DNA of 64,000 nucleotides from Longimicrobium terrae (GTDB lineage: Bacteria; Gemmatimonadota; Gemmatimonadetes; Longimicrobiales; Longimicrobiaceae), in NCBI RefSeq assembly GCF_014202995.1, contig NZ_JACHIA010000012.1:41447-105446 (forward strand), given 5' to 3'. How positions within the stretch are numbered: position 1 is the first letter of the stretch; the number at the start of each line of letters is the position of its first letter. A model generated the notes under the pieces. The model did not search any database. It was not told where the DNA came from and worked only from the letters and a program-made list of their open reading frames with translations. This document shows, in pieces, positions 8,852-17,759 of this stretch. A program made the translations under genes and the position numbers.

Positions 8852-9352
8852 CGGCCCCCACCCGGGCCGGCACCACCGGCCCACCCTCCCCCCAAAAAGG
8901 CTGGGGGAGGGTTGGGGCGTGCGGCAGGTTCGGTGCGGGAAGCCGAGTTGGTCGCGCGGCGAGTATCTGGAGCGGATGAATCCGCCGCTCCAAAGACGCA
9001 ATGCCCCGACAGGCCGCCCCCAGGCGCCGTTCGGGGCTTCAACCGCACGTGGGGATGGTGCCGGTGCGCGCGGGATAGTTGGAACGGGGGAAAGTAGATC
9101 CTTCGTCGGCGCCAAGCATCTGCGCCGCCGGGGCTTCGGCCGGCGCCTACTCAGGATGACGCCTTTTGGCGTGAGGCAACGTGATCGGGCGTGGACGTGG
9201 GGCGTCCGCGTGGGGATGGGGGACGTGACCCAGGAGGCGAAAACTGGAACCCACTGCACGGGCGCCGCGGGCGCGCGCAGAATCGTCCGGCGGCGCCGAA
9301 CGGCGCCCCCTCTCCCGCTTGCGGGAGAGGGGGCTGGGGGGAGAGGGGTGCC
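8852..9352. repeat. Composite intergenic repeat, copy 1
   Basis: Contains module S at ~8852-8925 (a hairpin around CCCTCCCCCCAAAAAGGC), module Q in reverse orientation at ~8970-9050 (GAGCGGATGAATCCGCCGCT is its diagnostic segment) and a module-T hairpin at ~9308-9352 (CCCTCTCCCGCTTGCGGGAG). Between Q and T is another hairpin-like stretch at ~9098-9167. The same modules recur near 24.6-25.0, 52.1-52.7 and 61.5-61.7 kb. The gap of about 640 bases between two convergent genes holds no supportable coding sequence. Confidence 0.8.
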
Positions 9353-9409
9353 CGGCGCTACCCCGAACCTCGCCAGACGCACCCTCCATCGCTGGTCAGA
9401 CGAATACGA

Positions 9410-9443
9410 AGCGGCGCGGCCCCGAACCCGGAGCCGCGCCGCC
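9410..9443 (-). terminator. Hairpin terminator after the TonB-dependent receptor
   Basis: Arms GCGGCGCGGC (9411-9420) and GCCGCGCCGC (9433-9442) form a perfect 10-bp GC stem, 32 bases beyond the receptor stop. There is no clear U-run, which is usual for strong hairpins in high-GC genomes. Confidence 0.6.
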
Positions 9444-9474
9444 TGTCATCATCCACCCAACCCGCCGCGCGCGG

Positions 9475-11847
9475 TTACCGGCGCGTGGTCAGGCTCAGGC
9501 GCAGGGTGCGCGAGGCACCCGGCATGATGTTGTTGTTGCCCTGCGACGTGGGGTAGTACCGCTCATCCAGCACGTTCTCCACGTTCGCCTGCACACTCAG
9601 CCCGCGGGTCACGCGCAGGTACACGGCCGCGTCCGCGCGGGTGAACGCGGGGAGCGTGACGGTGTTGTCGATGGCGGCAAACACGTCGCTCTGGTGCACC
9701 ACGCCCACACCGAAGCCCAGCGCCGGCACCACCTGCACGCGGTTCCACAGCGACCACGAGCGCTCCGGCACCAGCGGCGTGCGCTGCCCGGCCTTTGCCG
9801 CCGACGTCGTGCTCACGATCCTGGCCGACTGCCGCGCAAACCCGCCCACGATCTGCCAGTTGTCCGTGATGTTGCCCGTGGCGCCCAGCTCCCACCCGTG
9901 CGTCCGCTGCGCGCCCGTCTGCACGATGCGCGACGGGTCCGCCGGGTCCGGCGCGGTGGTGTTGGTGCGGTCCAGCCGGTACAGCGCGGCGGTCAGCGAC
10001 AGGTTGCTGCGCGCGTCCCACTTGAAGCCCACCTCGCGGTTGGTGAACTCTTCCGGCTCCAGCGTCTTGGTGGTCGCCGTCAGCGAGCCGAACTGGTCGC
10101 CGCTGCTGGGCAGGTAGCTCACGCTCCAGCTTCCGTAGATGGACGCGGTTTCCATCGGCTTGAAGATCACGCCCGCGCGCGGCGACACCAGGTTGTCGCG
10201 GCGGCTCAGATCCTCGTCGTTGCGGTTGTTGTGAAAGTCGATGTCGAACCGGTCAAACCGCACGCCGCCCAGCAGCTGCAGCATGGGCACCACGGTGATC
10301 TGGTCCTGCAGGTACACCGCCGCCACCGTGGCGCGCGAACGGTTGTCCGCGTCCGTGGCACTCTGGCGGAACGTGATGGGCGTGTTCACCGTTGGCGAGC
10401 CGATGGGCACGGGAAACGAGGCCGCCGTGTTGTTGTAGTAGCCCGTGTTGCGGAAGTTGTCGGTGTCCTGCCGCCCGAACTCCGCGCCGGCCAGGAAGCC
10501 GTGGCGGATCCCCGCCGTGTTCACGCTGAACAGCAGGTCCGTCTGGTTGAACAGGTTTTCGCGGTCGCTGCTGCTGTTGTACGCCGAAAGCGCCACCTGC
10601 GACCCGTCGGCCGTCACCGCGCCGGGAAAGCTGTTCTGGTAGAACTTGTCGTAGCTGGCCCACCGCGCGCGGTTGCGGATGGTGAGCACGCCCGCCTGGT
10701 GCTCCAGCGTGGCGGACGCGCTGTTCACGTCCACCTCGGAGTCGCTAAGCCCCGGGTTGCCGAAGTAGGTGGTGATGTCGGTGCGCGACGGACGCCCCTG
10801 GAACGAGGGGATGCCGCGGTCCACCCGGCGGTCGTCGTGAAAGTACTCGTAGCCGGCGCGCAGCGTGGTGCTCGCGCCCAGCGCCAGCGCCGCGGTGGGA
10901 TTCACGCCGTAGCGGCGCAGCTCCGACTGGTCGCGGAAGCCCTCGGAGTTCTCGTACATCCCGTTGAAGCGCAGCGCCACGTTGCCGCCCACGCCCTGCC
11001 CCACGTCCAGCATGCCGCGGCGGTGGTTGAACGAGCCGCCTTCCAGCGTGACCGCGCGGGTGGGCGCCCACTGCGCCTCCTTGGTGACGCGGTTGATGAC
11101 CCCGCCGCCGCCGCCCCGCCCGAAGATCATGGCGTTGCTCCCCTTGAGCGCCTCCACCCGCTCCGTGTTGTACAGGTCGCGCAGGTACTGCACGTCGTCG
11201 CGCACGCCGTCCACGAAGAAGTCCGCCGTGGACGACTGGCCGCGGATGGTGGGCGCGTCGCGGTGGCCTTCGCCCTGGCCCATGGAGATGCCCGGGACGT
11301 AGCGCACCACGTCCGACATCCCCTGCATGGCCTGGTCGGCGATCACCTGGCGCGTCACCACGCTCACCGACTGCGGCGCATCGCGCAGCGGCGTATCGGT
11401 CTTCGTGGCCGTCGTGGTGCGGGGCGCGCCGTAGCCGCGGCTGCGCTCGCTCACCACCGTCACCGGCGTCATGGCGTAGGTGCGGTCGCCGCCGTCACGG
11501 GTGATGAACGCCGTTTCGCCGCCGACGATGCGCGCCGTCATGCCGGTTCCCGCCAGCAGCATGCGCAACGCGTCGGGCGCCGTGTACGTGCCGCTCACGG
11601 CGGTGCTGCGGGCGGACGACGCGGCCTGCGCATCCACCTGAAGCCGCAGGTCGCTCTGCCGCGCGAAGTCGCGAAGCGCGGCGGCCAGCGGCTGCGCGGG
11701 AATCTGAAAGCGGATGCGGGCCGTGGTGTCGGCCGCCATGCGCGTGAGGGCGGGCGTGGTGTCGCGCGGCGTCAGGGGCCGGGCGTGGAGCGCGGCGGGG
11801 GCGGCGCAGACCGCGCAGCCAAGGCCGAGAACAACCAGAGATCGCAT
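9475..11847 (-). CDS. TonB-dependent siderophore-type receptor with STN domain
   Basis: A 790-aa outer-membrane receptor. The start at ATG 11847 (MRSLVVLG) gives a clean signal peptide (1-22, AALHA). Residues ~45-100 form a secretin/TonB short N-terminal (STN) domain (IPAQPLAAALRDFARQSDL). The plug is about 150-260 (DAPQSVSVVTRQVI, IRGQSSTADFFVDGVRDD, VEALKGSNAMIFGRGGGGG), and the rest is a 22-strand-type barrel ending in aromatic/basic residues. The plug wording fits siderophore receptors. An STN domain often implies surface signalling through an anti-sigma/sigma pair, but none is adjacent. A perfect 7-3-7 palindrome lies 47 bases upstream. The divergently transcribed neighbour is a Fes/IroE-like esterase, which fits ferri-siderophore use. 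Confidence 0.92.
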   Translation of the reverse strand: MRSLVVLGLGCAVCAAPAALHARPLTPRDTTPALTRMAADTTARIRFQIPAQPLAAALRDFARQSDLRLQVDAQAASSARSTAVSGTYTAPDALRMLLAGTGMTARIVGGETAFITRDGGDRTYAMTPVTVVSERSRGYGAPRTTTATKTDTPLRDAPQSVSVVTRQVIADQAMQGMSDVVRYVPGISMGQGEGHRDAPTIRGQSSTADFFVDGVRDDVQYLRDLYNTERVEALKGSNAMIFGRGGGGGVINRVTKEAQWAPTRAVTLEGGSFNHRRGMLDVGQGVGGNVALRFNGMYENSEGFRDQSELRRYGVNPTAALALGASTTLRAGYEYFHDDRRVDRGIPSFQGRPSRTDITTYFGNPGLSDSEVDVNSASATLEHQAGVLTIRNRARWASYDKFYQNSFPGAVTADGSQVALSAYNSSSDRENLFNQTDLLFSVNTAGIRHGFLAGAEFGRQDTDNFRNTGYYNNTAASFPVPIGSPTVNTPITFRQSATDADNRSRATVAAVYLQDQITVVPMLQLLGGVRFDRFDIDFHNNRNDEDLSRRDNLVSPRAGVIFKPMETASIYGSWSVSYLPSSGDQFGSLTATTKTLEPEEFTNREVGFKWDARSNLSLTAALYRLDRTNTTAPDPADPSRIVQTGAQRTHGWELGATGNITDNWQIVGGFARQSARIVSTTSAAKAGQRTPLVPERSWSLWNRVQVVPALGFGVGVVHQSDVFAAIDNTVTLPAFTRADAAVYLRVTRGLSVQANVENVLDERYYPTSQGNNNIMPGASRTLRLSLTTRR

Positions 11848-11893
11848 GAGAACCACAGGAAGCCGAGAGCGGCCGGACAGAGTTCGCTTGAGA

Positions 11894-11910
11894 TTGAGAA
11901 CGATTCTCAA
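11894..11910. promoter_or_regulatory. Palindromic operator upstream of the receptor (Fur-like candidate)
   Basis: TTGAGAA, a 3-base spacer and TTCTCAA form a perfect inverted repeat 47 bases upstream of the receptor start. Its AT-rich composition stands out from the flanks. Position and partner gene suggest an iron-responsive repressor such as a Fur-family protein. The match to the classic GATAATGATAATCATTATC is only partial, so the regulator is inferred. Confidence 0.6.
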
Positions 11911-12058
11911 GAGAATACCCGGCCGGTTCTCCCGGCGCAAGTACCGGAAGGTCACAATTCAGGCACCCCGCGGCGCACCCGATCCGGCACGTGCGCGGCG
12001 GGCAGGCGGATGGAATCCAGGGAGAGCGTCCCGTCTCACATGGCACATCAACATGGGT

Positions 12059-12161
12059 ATCACACAGAGTCAACAGAGTTAACAGTCAAGAAACCGATCC
12101 CGCCGTCGATCCTGGCTCTTTTCGCTCTGTTACTCTGTTGACTCTGTTAACTCTGTGTGAT
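12059..12161. repeat. Long imperfect hairpin of CAGAGT/GTTAAC words
   Basis: The left arm 12059-12085 (ATCACACAGAGTCAACAGAG...) and the right arm 12135-12161 (ending ACTCTGTGTGAT) are near reverse complements around a ~49-base loop. Each arm is itself built from short repeated CAGAGT/AACAG words. It sits in the divergent gap between receptor and esterase. Elements of the same design occur at 43865-43923 and 49136-49399. Confidence 0.8.
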
Positions 12162-12303
12162 GCATTTCCGTTCACTGGCCGGGTACGTGGTGGGGATCGG
12201 CGCGAGTGGGTAAGTTGATGACGGAACGCGGGCGGAACGCTTGTTGATAGACGAGCGGCGGCAGCGGCGGCGAAGATCGGACTCCAGGCACTTACGCGGA
12301 TTG

Positions 12304-13206
12304 ATGACGGACGAGCAGACGGCGGAGACGGAGCAGGCCCCGGCGGAGCGGCAGCGCGGCGGGGACGAGTGGCAGGACTACCTTGGGGAGGATGACGGGC
12401 GCCATCACACCGTGGTGGGCAGCATCAAGGTGCTGCGCGGCCTGTACAGCCCGCAGCTGGAAAACGAGCGCGACGTGCTCGTGTACCTGCCGCCCTCGTA
12501 CGGCCGCACGGCCCGCCGCTACCCCGTGCTGTACATGCACGACGGGCAGAACCTGTTCGACCGCGCCACGAGCTTTGGCGACGAGTGGGAGGTGGACCAG
12601 ACGCTGGAGTCCGCCGCCGACGAGGGGCTGGAGGCCATCGTGGTGGGGCTGCCCAACATCGGCCCGGAGCGGCTGAACGAGTACAGCCCCTGGACGGACC
12701 GCCGGCACAAGCAGGGCGGCAAGGGCAACAAGTACGTCGACTGGATCGTGCAGACGGTCAAGCCGCTGATTGACCGCGACTTCCGCACGCGCACCGACCG
12801 CGAGGGAACGGGGATCGCGGGCTCGTCCATGGGCGGGCTGATCAGCCTGTACGCGTTCTTCAAGCACCCCGAGGTCTTCGGGTTCACGGGGGTGATGAGT
12901 CCCGCGCTGTGGTTCGCGGGCGCCTCCATCTACCCGTTCGTGCGCGAGCGGCCGTTTTCGCCCGGGCGCATCTACCTGGACGTGGGCACGAGCGAGGGGA
13001 GTGAGGAACTGCACGACGTGCGGCGGATGAAGGAGATCCTGACGCAGAAGGGCTACAAGACCGGCCACGACCTGATGTTCATCGTGGAGATGGGCGGCGC
13101 GCACAACGAGCGCGCCTGGGCCCGCCGCCTGCGCCGGGAACTGCACTTCCTTCTCGGCGTCCCCCTCGTCCCGCAGAAGCGCGTGCGCGAGGCGGAACCG
13201 CTGTAG
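12304..13206 (+). CDS. Putative esterase of the Fes/IroE (esterase D) type
   Basis: A 300-aa alpha/beta-fold esterase. Signature segments are YPVLYMHDGQNLFD, the nucleophile elbow GSSMGGL and a C-terminal GGAHNE supplying the likely His. These match enterochelin-esterase-like and S-formylglutathione-hydrolase-like proteins. No signal peptide is visible, so it is probably cytoplasmic. The ATG at 12304 was chosen; an upstream TTG at 12241 would add an Arg-rich stretch. Divergence from a siderophore-type receptor across an operator-containing gap suggests release of iron from a ferri-siderophore, but other ester substrates are possible. Followed by repeat words and a bidirectional terminator. 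Confidence 0.8.
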   Translation: MTDEQTAETEQAPAERQRGGDEWQDYLGEDDGRHHTVVGSIKVLRGLYSPQLENERDVLVYLPPSYGRTARRYPVLYMHDGQNLFDRATSFGDEWEVDQTLESAADEGLEAIVVGLPNIGPERLNEYSPWTDRRHKQGGKGNKYVDWIVQTVKPLIDRDFRTRTDREGTGIAGSSMGGLISLYAFFKHPEVFGFTGVMSPALWFAGASIYPFVRERPFSPGRIYLDVGTSEGSEELHDVRRMKEILTQKGYKTGHDLMFIVEMGGAHNERAWARRLRRELHFLLGVPLVPQKRVREAEPL

Positions 13207-13211
13207 GGGAT

Positions 13212-13272
13212 AGTGCGTGAGTGCGGGGTGCGTTAGTGCGGGGTGCGAAAGACGAGAGTACGAGAGTACGAA
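13212..13272. repeat. Microsatellite-like words (GTGCGTGAGTGC / GAGAGTACGAAAG)
   Basis: Two kinds of short word follow the esterase stop. GTGCGTGAGTGCGGGGTGCG-type words match runs at 31468-31498 and 61808-61844 on the opposite strand. GAGAGTACGAGAGTACGAAAG matches the 8-bp array at 1-103. The rest of the gap up to 13479 is GC-rich sequence with a CCCTCTCC/GGAGGGG hairpin near 13319-13395, similar to module T of the composite repeats. Confidence 0.7.
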
Positions 13273-13479
13273 AGGGCTGCGCCTGCAGGCTTCACCTGCG
13301 CGAATCGTCGTACCCAGTGTGAGTTCCCCCCTCTCCGCGCTCTGCTTCGGCCGGGAGGGGAGCGGGAAGGGGCCGGGGGGGAGGGGCCTCCCGGCCCGGC
13401 GAGAAGCCAAGCCATCCGCAACAAACCAGAGCCAGCCGCCCGCTGCTGATTGTCTGGACGGCCGATATGCGGTGACGAA

Positions 13480-13521
13480 AACCGGGCGCGACGAAAGGAT
13501 TACCCTTCGTCGCGCCCGGTT
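13480..13521. terminator. Bidirectional hairpin terminator between esterase and polyphosphate operon
   Basis: A perfect 16-bp stem, AACCGGGCGCGACGAA (13480-13495) with its complement (13506-13521), encloses a 10-base loop. It lies 64 bases past the stop of the minus-strand operon and 273 bases past the esterase stop, so it can serve both converging transcripts. Confidence 0.75.
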
Positions 13522-13585
13522 CGTTGTTCCCCGCGTACCCCCGCCACCCCCGCGTCCCCCCGCGTCCAGGCTGTTGGTGTTGCCG

Positions 13586-14491
13586 TTACGAAGCCGGCAG
13601 CGAGCACCGCAGCCAGGTGGCGCGGGCGGGAACGTGATGCTGCGCACCCTCGCTCGTGAGCAGGATCACCCCGCCCGGCCCCATCGCCACGGCCTCCCCC
13701 TGGGCCTCGTCCAGCGGCGCCAGGTCCAGCGTGTACGCCGGCCCGCCGCTCCCCAGCAGCTCCGCCGTGCGGTAGAGCGCCAGCGTGGAATACGTCCGCA
13801 CCGCCACCCACGTTCCGTCCGGACTGGCCCCCGCGCCCGTCACCCGGTCGCCCAGCTGCCCGGCCCTGGGCGCCAGCTCGCGGACGCGCACCAGATCCAC
13901 GGGGCCCGGCTGCAGCGGCGTGGGCCAGCGGTACAGCTCGATGGGCTCGCTCTGCCCCTTGTTGATCAGGTAGATGGACCCGTCCGGCAGCGTGAACATG
14001 GCCTCCGTGTCCCGCGGCCCGCCGGGATACCGCGCCTGAAAGCGGTCCGCGCGCGCCTTGTGCTCCCCCGCCGCGGCGGGAAGGGGAACGCGGTACAGCG
14101 CCACCGGGTCCTTCTTGTCCTTGCCGTTGTCGCCGATGTCGGCCACGTACAGGCACTGCCCGCCGTCGCACGCGCCCAGCGAAACGTCTTCCCAGTCCTG
14201 GTTCCTGGCGCCGGTCAGGGTGAGCGTGGCCTGCGGCTCGCCGTTGGGGCCCAATGCGAACAGCTCCGGCGGCGATCCGCTGTCGCCGTGGCTCCAGAAC
14301 ACGCCGCCGCCGCGCGGGTCCAGCGCGGCGCCGCTCGTCTCCCGCACCTGCGAGGGAAGGGTCACGCCGGACTCCGCGATCTCGCACCACTGTACCGGCT
14401 TGTCCCCCGCCGATTTCCCGCCGGCGCCCGCCTCTCCGCACCCCGCGGCCAGGAGCAGCGCGGTGGCGGGCACCATCCCCATCCGCCTCAT
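13586..14491 (-). CDS. Lipoprotein of unknown function, last gene of the polyphosphate operon
   Basis: A 301-aa predicted lipoprotein: a short signal with lipobox LLLAAGC, then repeated beta-rich segments (ETSGAALDPRGGGVFWSHGD, WEDVSLGACDGGQCLYVADI, GASPDGTWVAVRTYST) that suggest a beta-propeller-like fold. I do not recognise a named family or catalytic residues. Its ATG overlaps the upstream gene's stop as ATGA (14488-14491), which both fixes the start and implies translational coupling to the CYTH-like/PPK1 gene. A role as a periplasmic or outer-membrane accessory of that operon is inference from position. Confidence 0.8.
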   Translation of the reverse strand: MRRMGMVPATALLLAAGCGEAGAGGKSAGDKPVQWCEIAESGVTLPSQVRETSGAALDPRGGGVFWSHGDSGSPPELFALGPNGEPQATLTLTGARNQDWEDVSLGACDGGQCLYVADIGDNGKDKKDPVALYRVPLPAAAGEHKARADRFQARYPGGPRDTEAMFTLPDGSIYLINKGQSEPIELYRWPTPLQPGPVDLVRVRELAPRAGQLGDRVTGAGASPDGTWVAVRTYSTLALYRTAELLGSGGPAYTLDLAPLDEAQGEAVAMGPGGVILLTSEGAQHHVPARATWLRCSLPAS

Positions 14492-17400
14492 TCGCCCGCC
14501 CGCTCCACACGCGGCCAGTCGCGCTCCGCCCGCGCATCCTCCGACAGGTCGTAGGAAACGGGCTTCGGCGCCGGCGCGTCGTTCCGCGGCGGGGCGCCGT
14601 CCGGCGCGGGCGCGGGCTGCACGTCGCGCGGGGCCACTTCCGGCCGCTGGTAGTAGGTGCCGTCCGCGCCCAGCTCCCACAGCTCCGGCCGGTCCAGCCC
14701 CTCCTCCAGAATGTGGTCCAGCCGCGCGTGGTGATCCGGATCGCGGATGGGGACGGCGACCTCGATGCGGCGGCTCAGGTTGCGCGTCCGCCAATCCCCC
14801 GAGCCGATGTAGTACGCCGGGTCGCCGCCGTTCTCGAAGCGGAAGATGCGCGCGTGCTCCAGGTAGCGCCCCAGCACGCTGAACACGCGGATGTTTTCCG
14901 ACAGCCCGGCGACGCCCGGCCGCAGCGCGCACAGCCCGCGCACCAGCAGGTCGATGCGCACCCCCGCCGCCGACGCGCGGTACAGCGCCGAGATCAGGTC
15001 GCGGTCCGCCAGGCCGTTGAACTTGGCCTGGATCCATCCGCCCCGCCCCGCGCGCGCGTGGTCCGCCTCGCGGTCAATCATCTCCACGAAGCGGCGGCGC
15101 ATGGTGAACGGCGCCACCAGCAGGTGCTGGAACTCCGCTTCCGGCGCGGCGGAGGTCAGCACGTTGAACACGTCGTTCAGTTCCGCGGCAAGCGCCGGGC
15201 TGGCGGACATGAGCCCCAGGTCCGTGTAGAACGCCGCCGTGCTCGCGTTCAGGTTCCCCGTGCCGATGTACACGTACCGGTTGAGCCCCGCGCCCTCCCG
15301 CCGCACGACCAGCGCGATCTTGGCGTGCACCTTCAGCCCCGGCACGCCGTAGATCACGTGGATGCCGTAGCTGCGAAGGTAGCGCGCCCACTGCACGTTG
15401 CTCAGTTCGTCGAAGCGCGCCGTCAGCTCCACCAGGGCCACGACCTGCTTGCCCGCCGCGGCCGCCCGCGTCAGCGCCTCCACGATGCGCGACTTGGAGT
15501 TGGTGCGGTACAGCGCCAGCTTGATGGCCAGCACGTCCGGGTCTTCCGCCGCCTCCACCACCAGCCGCTCCACCGTCCCCTCGAACGAGTCCTCGGGAAA
15601 CGAGACGAGCACTTCCCGCTCGCGCAGCAGGTCGAACACGGAGCGCGACGGGTCCAGCGGCGTACGCGCGGGCGGCGGCGGGGGATAGTTGAGCCCCTCG
15701 CCCTCCTCCGTCGCCAGCTCGCGGATGGCGCGGAGGTCGATGATACCCGCCACCTCGTACACGTCCTGCTCGCCCAGCGCGGTGACGCGGCCGGCCGCCT
15801 CGTACTGCAGCTCGCGCAGGAGCTGGGCGCGCACCCTGGCCGGCATGTCGCGCTGCACCTCCAGCCGCACGACGGGGCGAAAGCGGCGCTTGCGCACCTG
15901 CTCCTCCACCGCGTGCAACAGGTCCTCTGCCTGGCGCTCGTCAAGGTGCAGTTCCGCGCTGCGCGTGACGCGAAAGGCGTGGGGGATGTCCGTTTCCATC
16001 CCGGGATACAGCGTGCCGAAGTGGGCGGCGACCACCTCTTCCAGCGGCACGTACCGCCCCGTCGGCGCGACCCGCACAAAGCGCGGCGAGCCGTCCGGCA
16101 GCTCCACGATCCCCAGCCGCTCCTCGCCCGTGGACGCGTCGCGGATGAGGCCCGCCAGCGCCGGGCGCAGGTTGCGCACGTGGGGAAACGGGTGCTCCGG
16201 GCCGGCGGTGAGCGGCATCAGCAGCGGCCGCACCTCCTGCTCGAAGTGGTCGCGCACCCACGAGCGCTCCTCGCGGTCCAGCAGCGACGAGGCCGCCACC
16301 TGAATTCCCCGCCGCGCCATTTCCGGCAGCAGCGTCTCGTGCAGAAGGGCGTAGGCGCGCTCCATCAGCCGGCGCGAGCGCACCCCGATGGCGTCCAGCT
16401 GGTCCTGCGGGCGCACGCCGTCAATCGTCCGCTTCTCGCTCCCCAGCGACACCTGCCGCTTGAAGCCCGCCACGCGGACGCGAAAGAACTCGTCGGTGTT
16501 GCCGCCGAAGATGGCCAGAAAGCGCACCCGTTCCAGCAGCGGCACCCGCTCGTCTTCCGCCAGCCCCAGGACGCGGCGGTTGAAGGCGAGCAGGCTCAGC
16601 TCCATGTTCAGCAGCGTGCCCGGCGGGAGGCTGGCGGCGTCGCCCTCCTCCGGCGGCGGGGGCGCGGTCAGCGTGCGGCGCGCCTCGGCCTCTTCCGCCT
16701 CCATCGCCGCGCCGCGCTCGCCCAGCGGCAGCGCGGAGCGCGCGGCCACGTGCAGCGCCACGAGCGTGTCGTGCTCCCGCAGCGCCGGCGACCCCACGGA
16801 GGCCAGGATCTCCCCCAGCGGAACGTGCACCAGCACGCAGGCGGCGGCTTCCGGGGCGTCGTTCACGCCCTCCGCCAGCCACACCTCCACCGCGGCGCGC
16901 TCCCCCGCGCCGGGGCCCGTGCCCAGCAGCCGCACCCGCGCCCCGTCATCGCCAAAGCACTCGCGCAGCACCTGGCGGCAGGCATCCTCCCCCGATCCCG
17001 CGCCGGACGGAACGCGCAGGGCCGCCTTTTCGCGCCGCAGGGCGACGCGGCCGTTTTCCATCGCCAGCACGGCCACGCGGCGCGCGGCGCGCACGGCCCG
17101 CTCCAGCCCGTCCAGCTCGCGCTCGCGCAGCGCCGTCCGCGCGCGCTCCAGCCGGTCCTCATCCACCCGCGGCAGGCCGTGGGCGTGGCGCAGCGCCCCG
17201 GCCACGCGCTCCACGTTTCCGTCCAGCGGGGCGATCACCACCTCGGAAAGCTCCGCCCGCAGCCGGCCGTCCCGCGCCACCATGGCGTCGCAGGCCACCT
17301 CCGCCGCGTCGCCCGTGTCCGTGCGGAACACGCGGTGCTGGCGCTGCGTCTCCACCTGAATGCGGGGGACGAGGAGCGCGGGGTCCACCAGCGCGCGCAG

Positions 17401-17754
17401 CCGCAGGGCGGGCTCCGTGGCGCCGATGAAGAGGGCGGCCTCGTCCTCCACCTCGCTCGCGGGCTCCAGCGGCGCCTCGACGACGGACCCGCCCTCGTGC
17501 GCGCGGCCGGTGCGCACGGCGAAGATGCGCGTCCCGTCCTCGTGGTGGCGCACGCAGGCCCAGGCGCCCCGGCCTTCCAGGTCGCCCGCCTCGGTGTCCC
17601 AGTACACGTCGCGCCACGCGGAAAGCCGCGGCGTCCCCGCCTCCAGACCTTCGGGCGGGGGCTCCGCGGAAATGCGCCGCAGCGTTTCGGGGATGCCGGA
17701 ATCGTAGCGGAGAGCCGGCGTCACGGGGCCGGAAAGCGGTTGCGGTACGGACAT
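14488..17754 (-). CDS. ppk: CYTH-like domain fused to polyphosphate kinase 1
   Basis: A 1088-aa fusion. From about residue 381 it is a complete PPK1 (MELSLLAFNRRVLGLAED, FRVRVAGFKRQ), which makes polyphosphate from ATP. Both functional His regions are present, in LKVHAKIALVVRRE and EHARIFRF, as is the downstream YIGSGDWRTRNLSRR. The first ~200 residues resemble a CYTH/triphosphate-tunnel domain (WRDVYWDTEAGDLEGRG, CVRHHEDGTRIFAVRTGR), although the N-terminal ExExK motif is not seen, so this part may be degenerate. Residues ~200-370 are unassigned. Ordinary PPK1 proteins are ~700 aa. The start at ATG 17754 lies 5 bases after the upstream barrel gene's stop, and its stop overlaps the next start. 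This fusion, in an operon with DUF4956 and an envelope barrel, is unusual. Confidence 0.9.
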   Translation of the reverse strand: MSVPQPLSGPVTPALRYDSGIPETLRRISAEPPPEGLEAGTPRLSAWRDVYWDTEAGDLEGRGAWACVRHHEDGTRIFAVRTGRAHEGGSVVEAPLEPASEVEDEAALFIGATEPALRLRALVDPALLVPRIQVETQRQHRVFRTDTGDAAEVACDAMVARDGRLRAELSEVVIAPLDGNVERVAGALRHAHGLPRVDEDRLERARTALRERELDGLERAVRAARRVAVLAMENGRVALRREKAALRVPSGAGSGEDACRQVLRECFGDDGARVRLLGTGPGAGERAAVEVWLAEGVNDAPEAAACVLVHVPLGEILASVGSPALREHDTLVALHVAARSALPLGERGAAMEAEEAEARRTLTAPPPPEEGDAASLPPGTLLNMELSLLAFNRRVLGLAEDERVPLLERVRFLAIFGGNTDEFFRVRVAGFKRQVSLGSEKRTIDGVRPQDQLDAIGVRSRRLMERAYALLHETLLPEMARRGIQVAASSLLDREERSWVRDHFEQEVRPLLMPLTAGPEHPFPHVRNLRPALAGLIRDASTGEERLGIVELPDGSPRFVRVAPTGRYVPLEEVVAAHFGTLYPGMETDIPHAFRVTRSAELHLDERQAEDLLHAVEEQVRKRRFRPVVRLEVQRDMPARVRAQLLRELQYEAAGRVTALGEQDVYEVAGIIDLRAIRELATEEGEGLNYPPPPPARTPLDPSRSVFDLLREREVLVSFPEDSFEGTVERLVVEAAEDPDVLAIKLALYRTNSKSRIVEALTRAAAAGKQVVALVELTARFDELSNVQWARYLRSYGIHVIYGVPGLKVHAKIALVVRREGAGLNRYVYIGTGNLNASTAAFYTDLGLMSASPALAAELNDVFNVLTSAAPEAEFQHLLVAPFTMRRRFVEMIDREADHARAGRGGWIQAKFNGLADRDLISALYRASAAGVRIDLLVRGLCALRPGVAGLSENIRVFSVLGRYLEHARIFRFENGGDPAYYIGSGDWRTRNLSRRIEVAVPIRDPDHHARLDHILEEGLDRPELWELGADGTYYQRPEVAPRDVQPAPAPDGAPPRNDAPAPKPVSYDLSEDARAERDWPRVERAGE

Positions 17755-17759
17755 CGTGT

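Noticed and set aside
9319-12141. 940-codon plus-strand open frame
   Set aside because: Antisense to the TonB-dependent receptor; His/Arg-rich and without domain logic. It is open only because of high GC.
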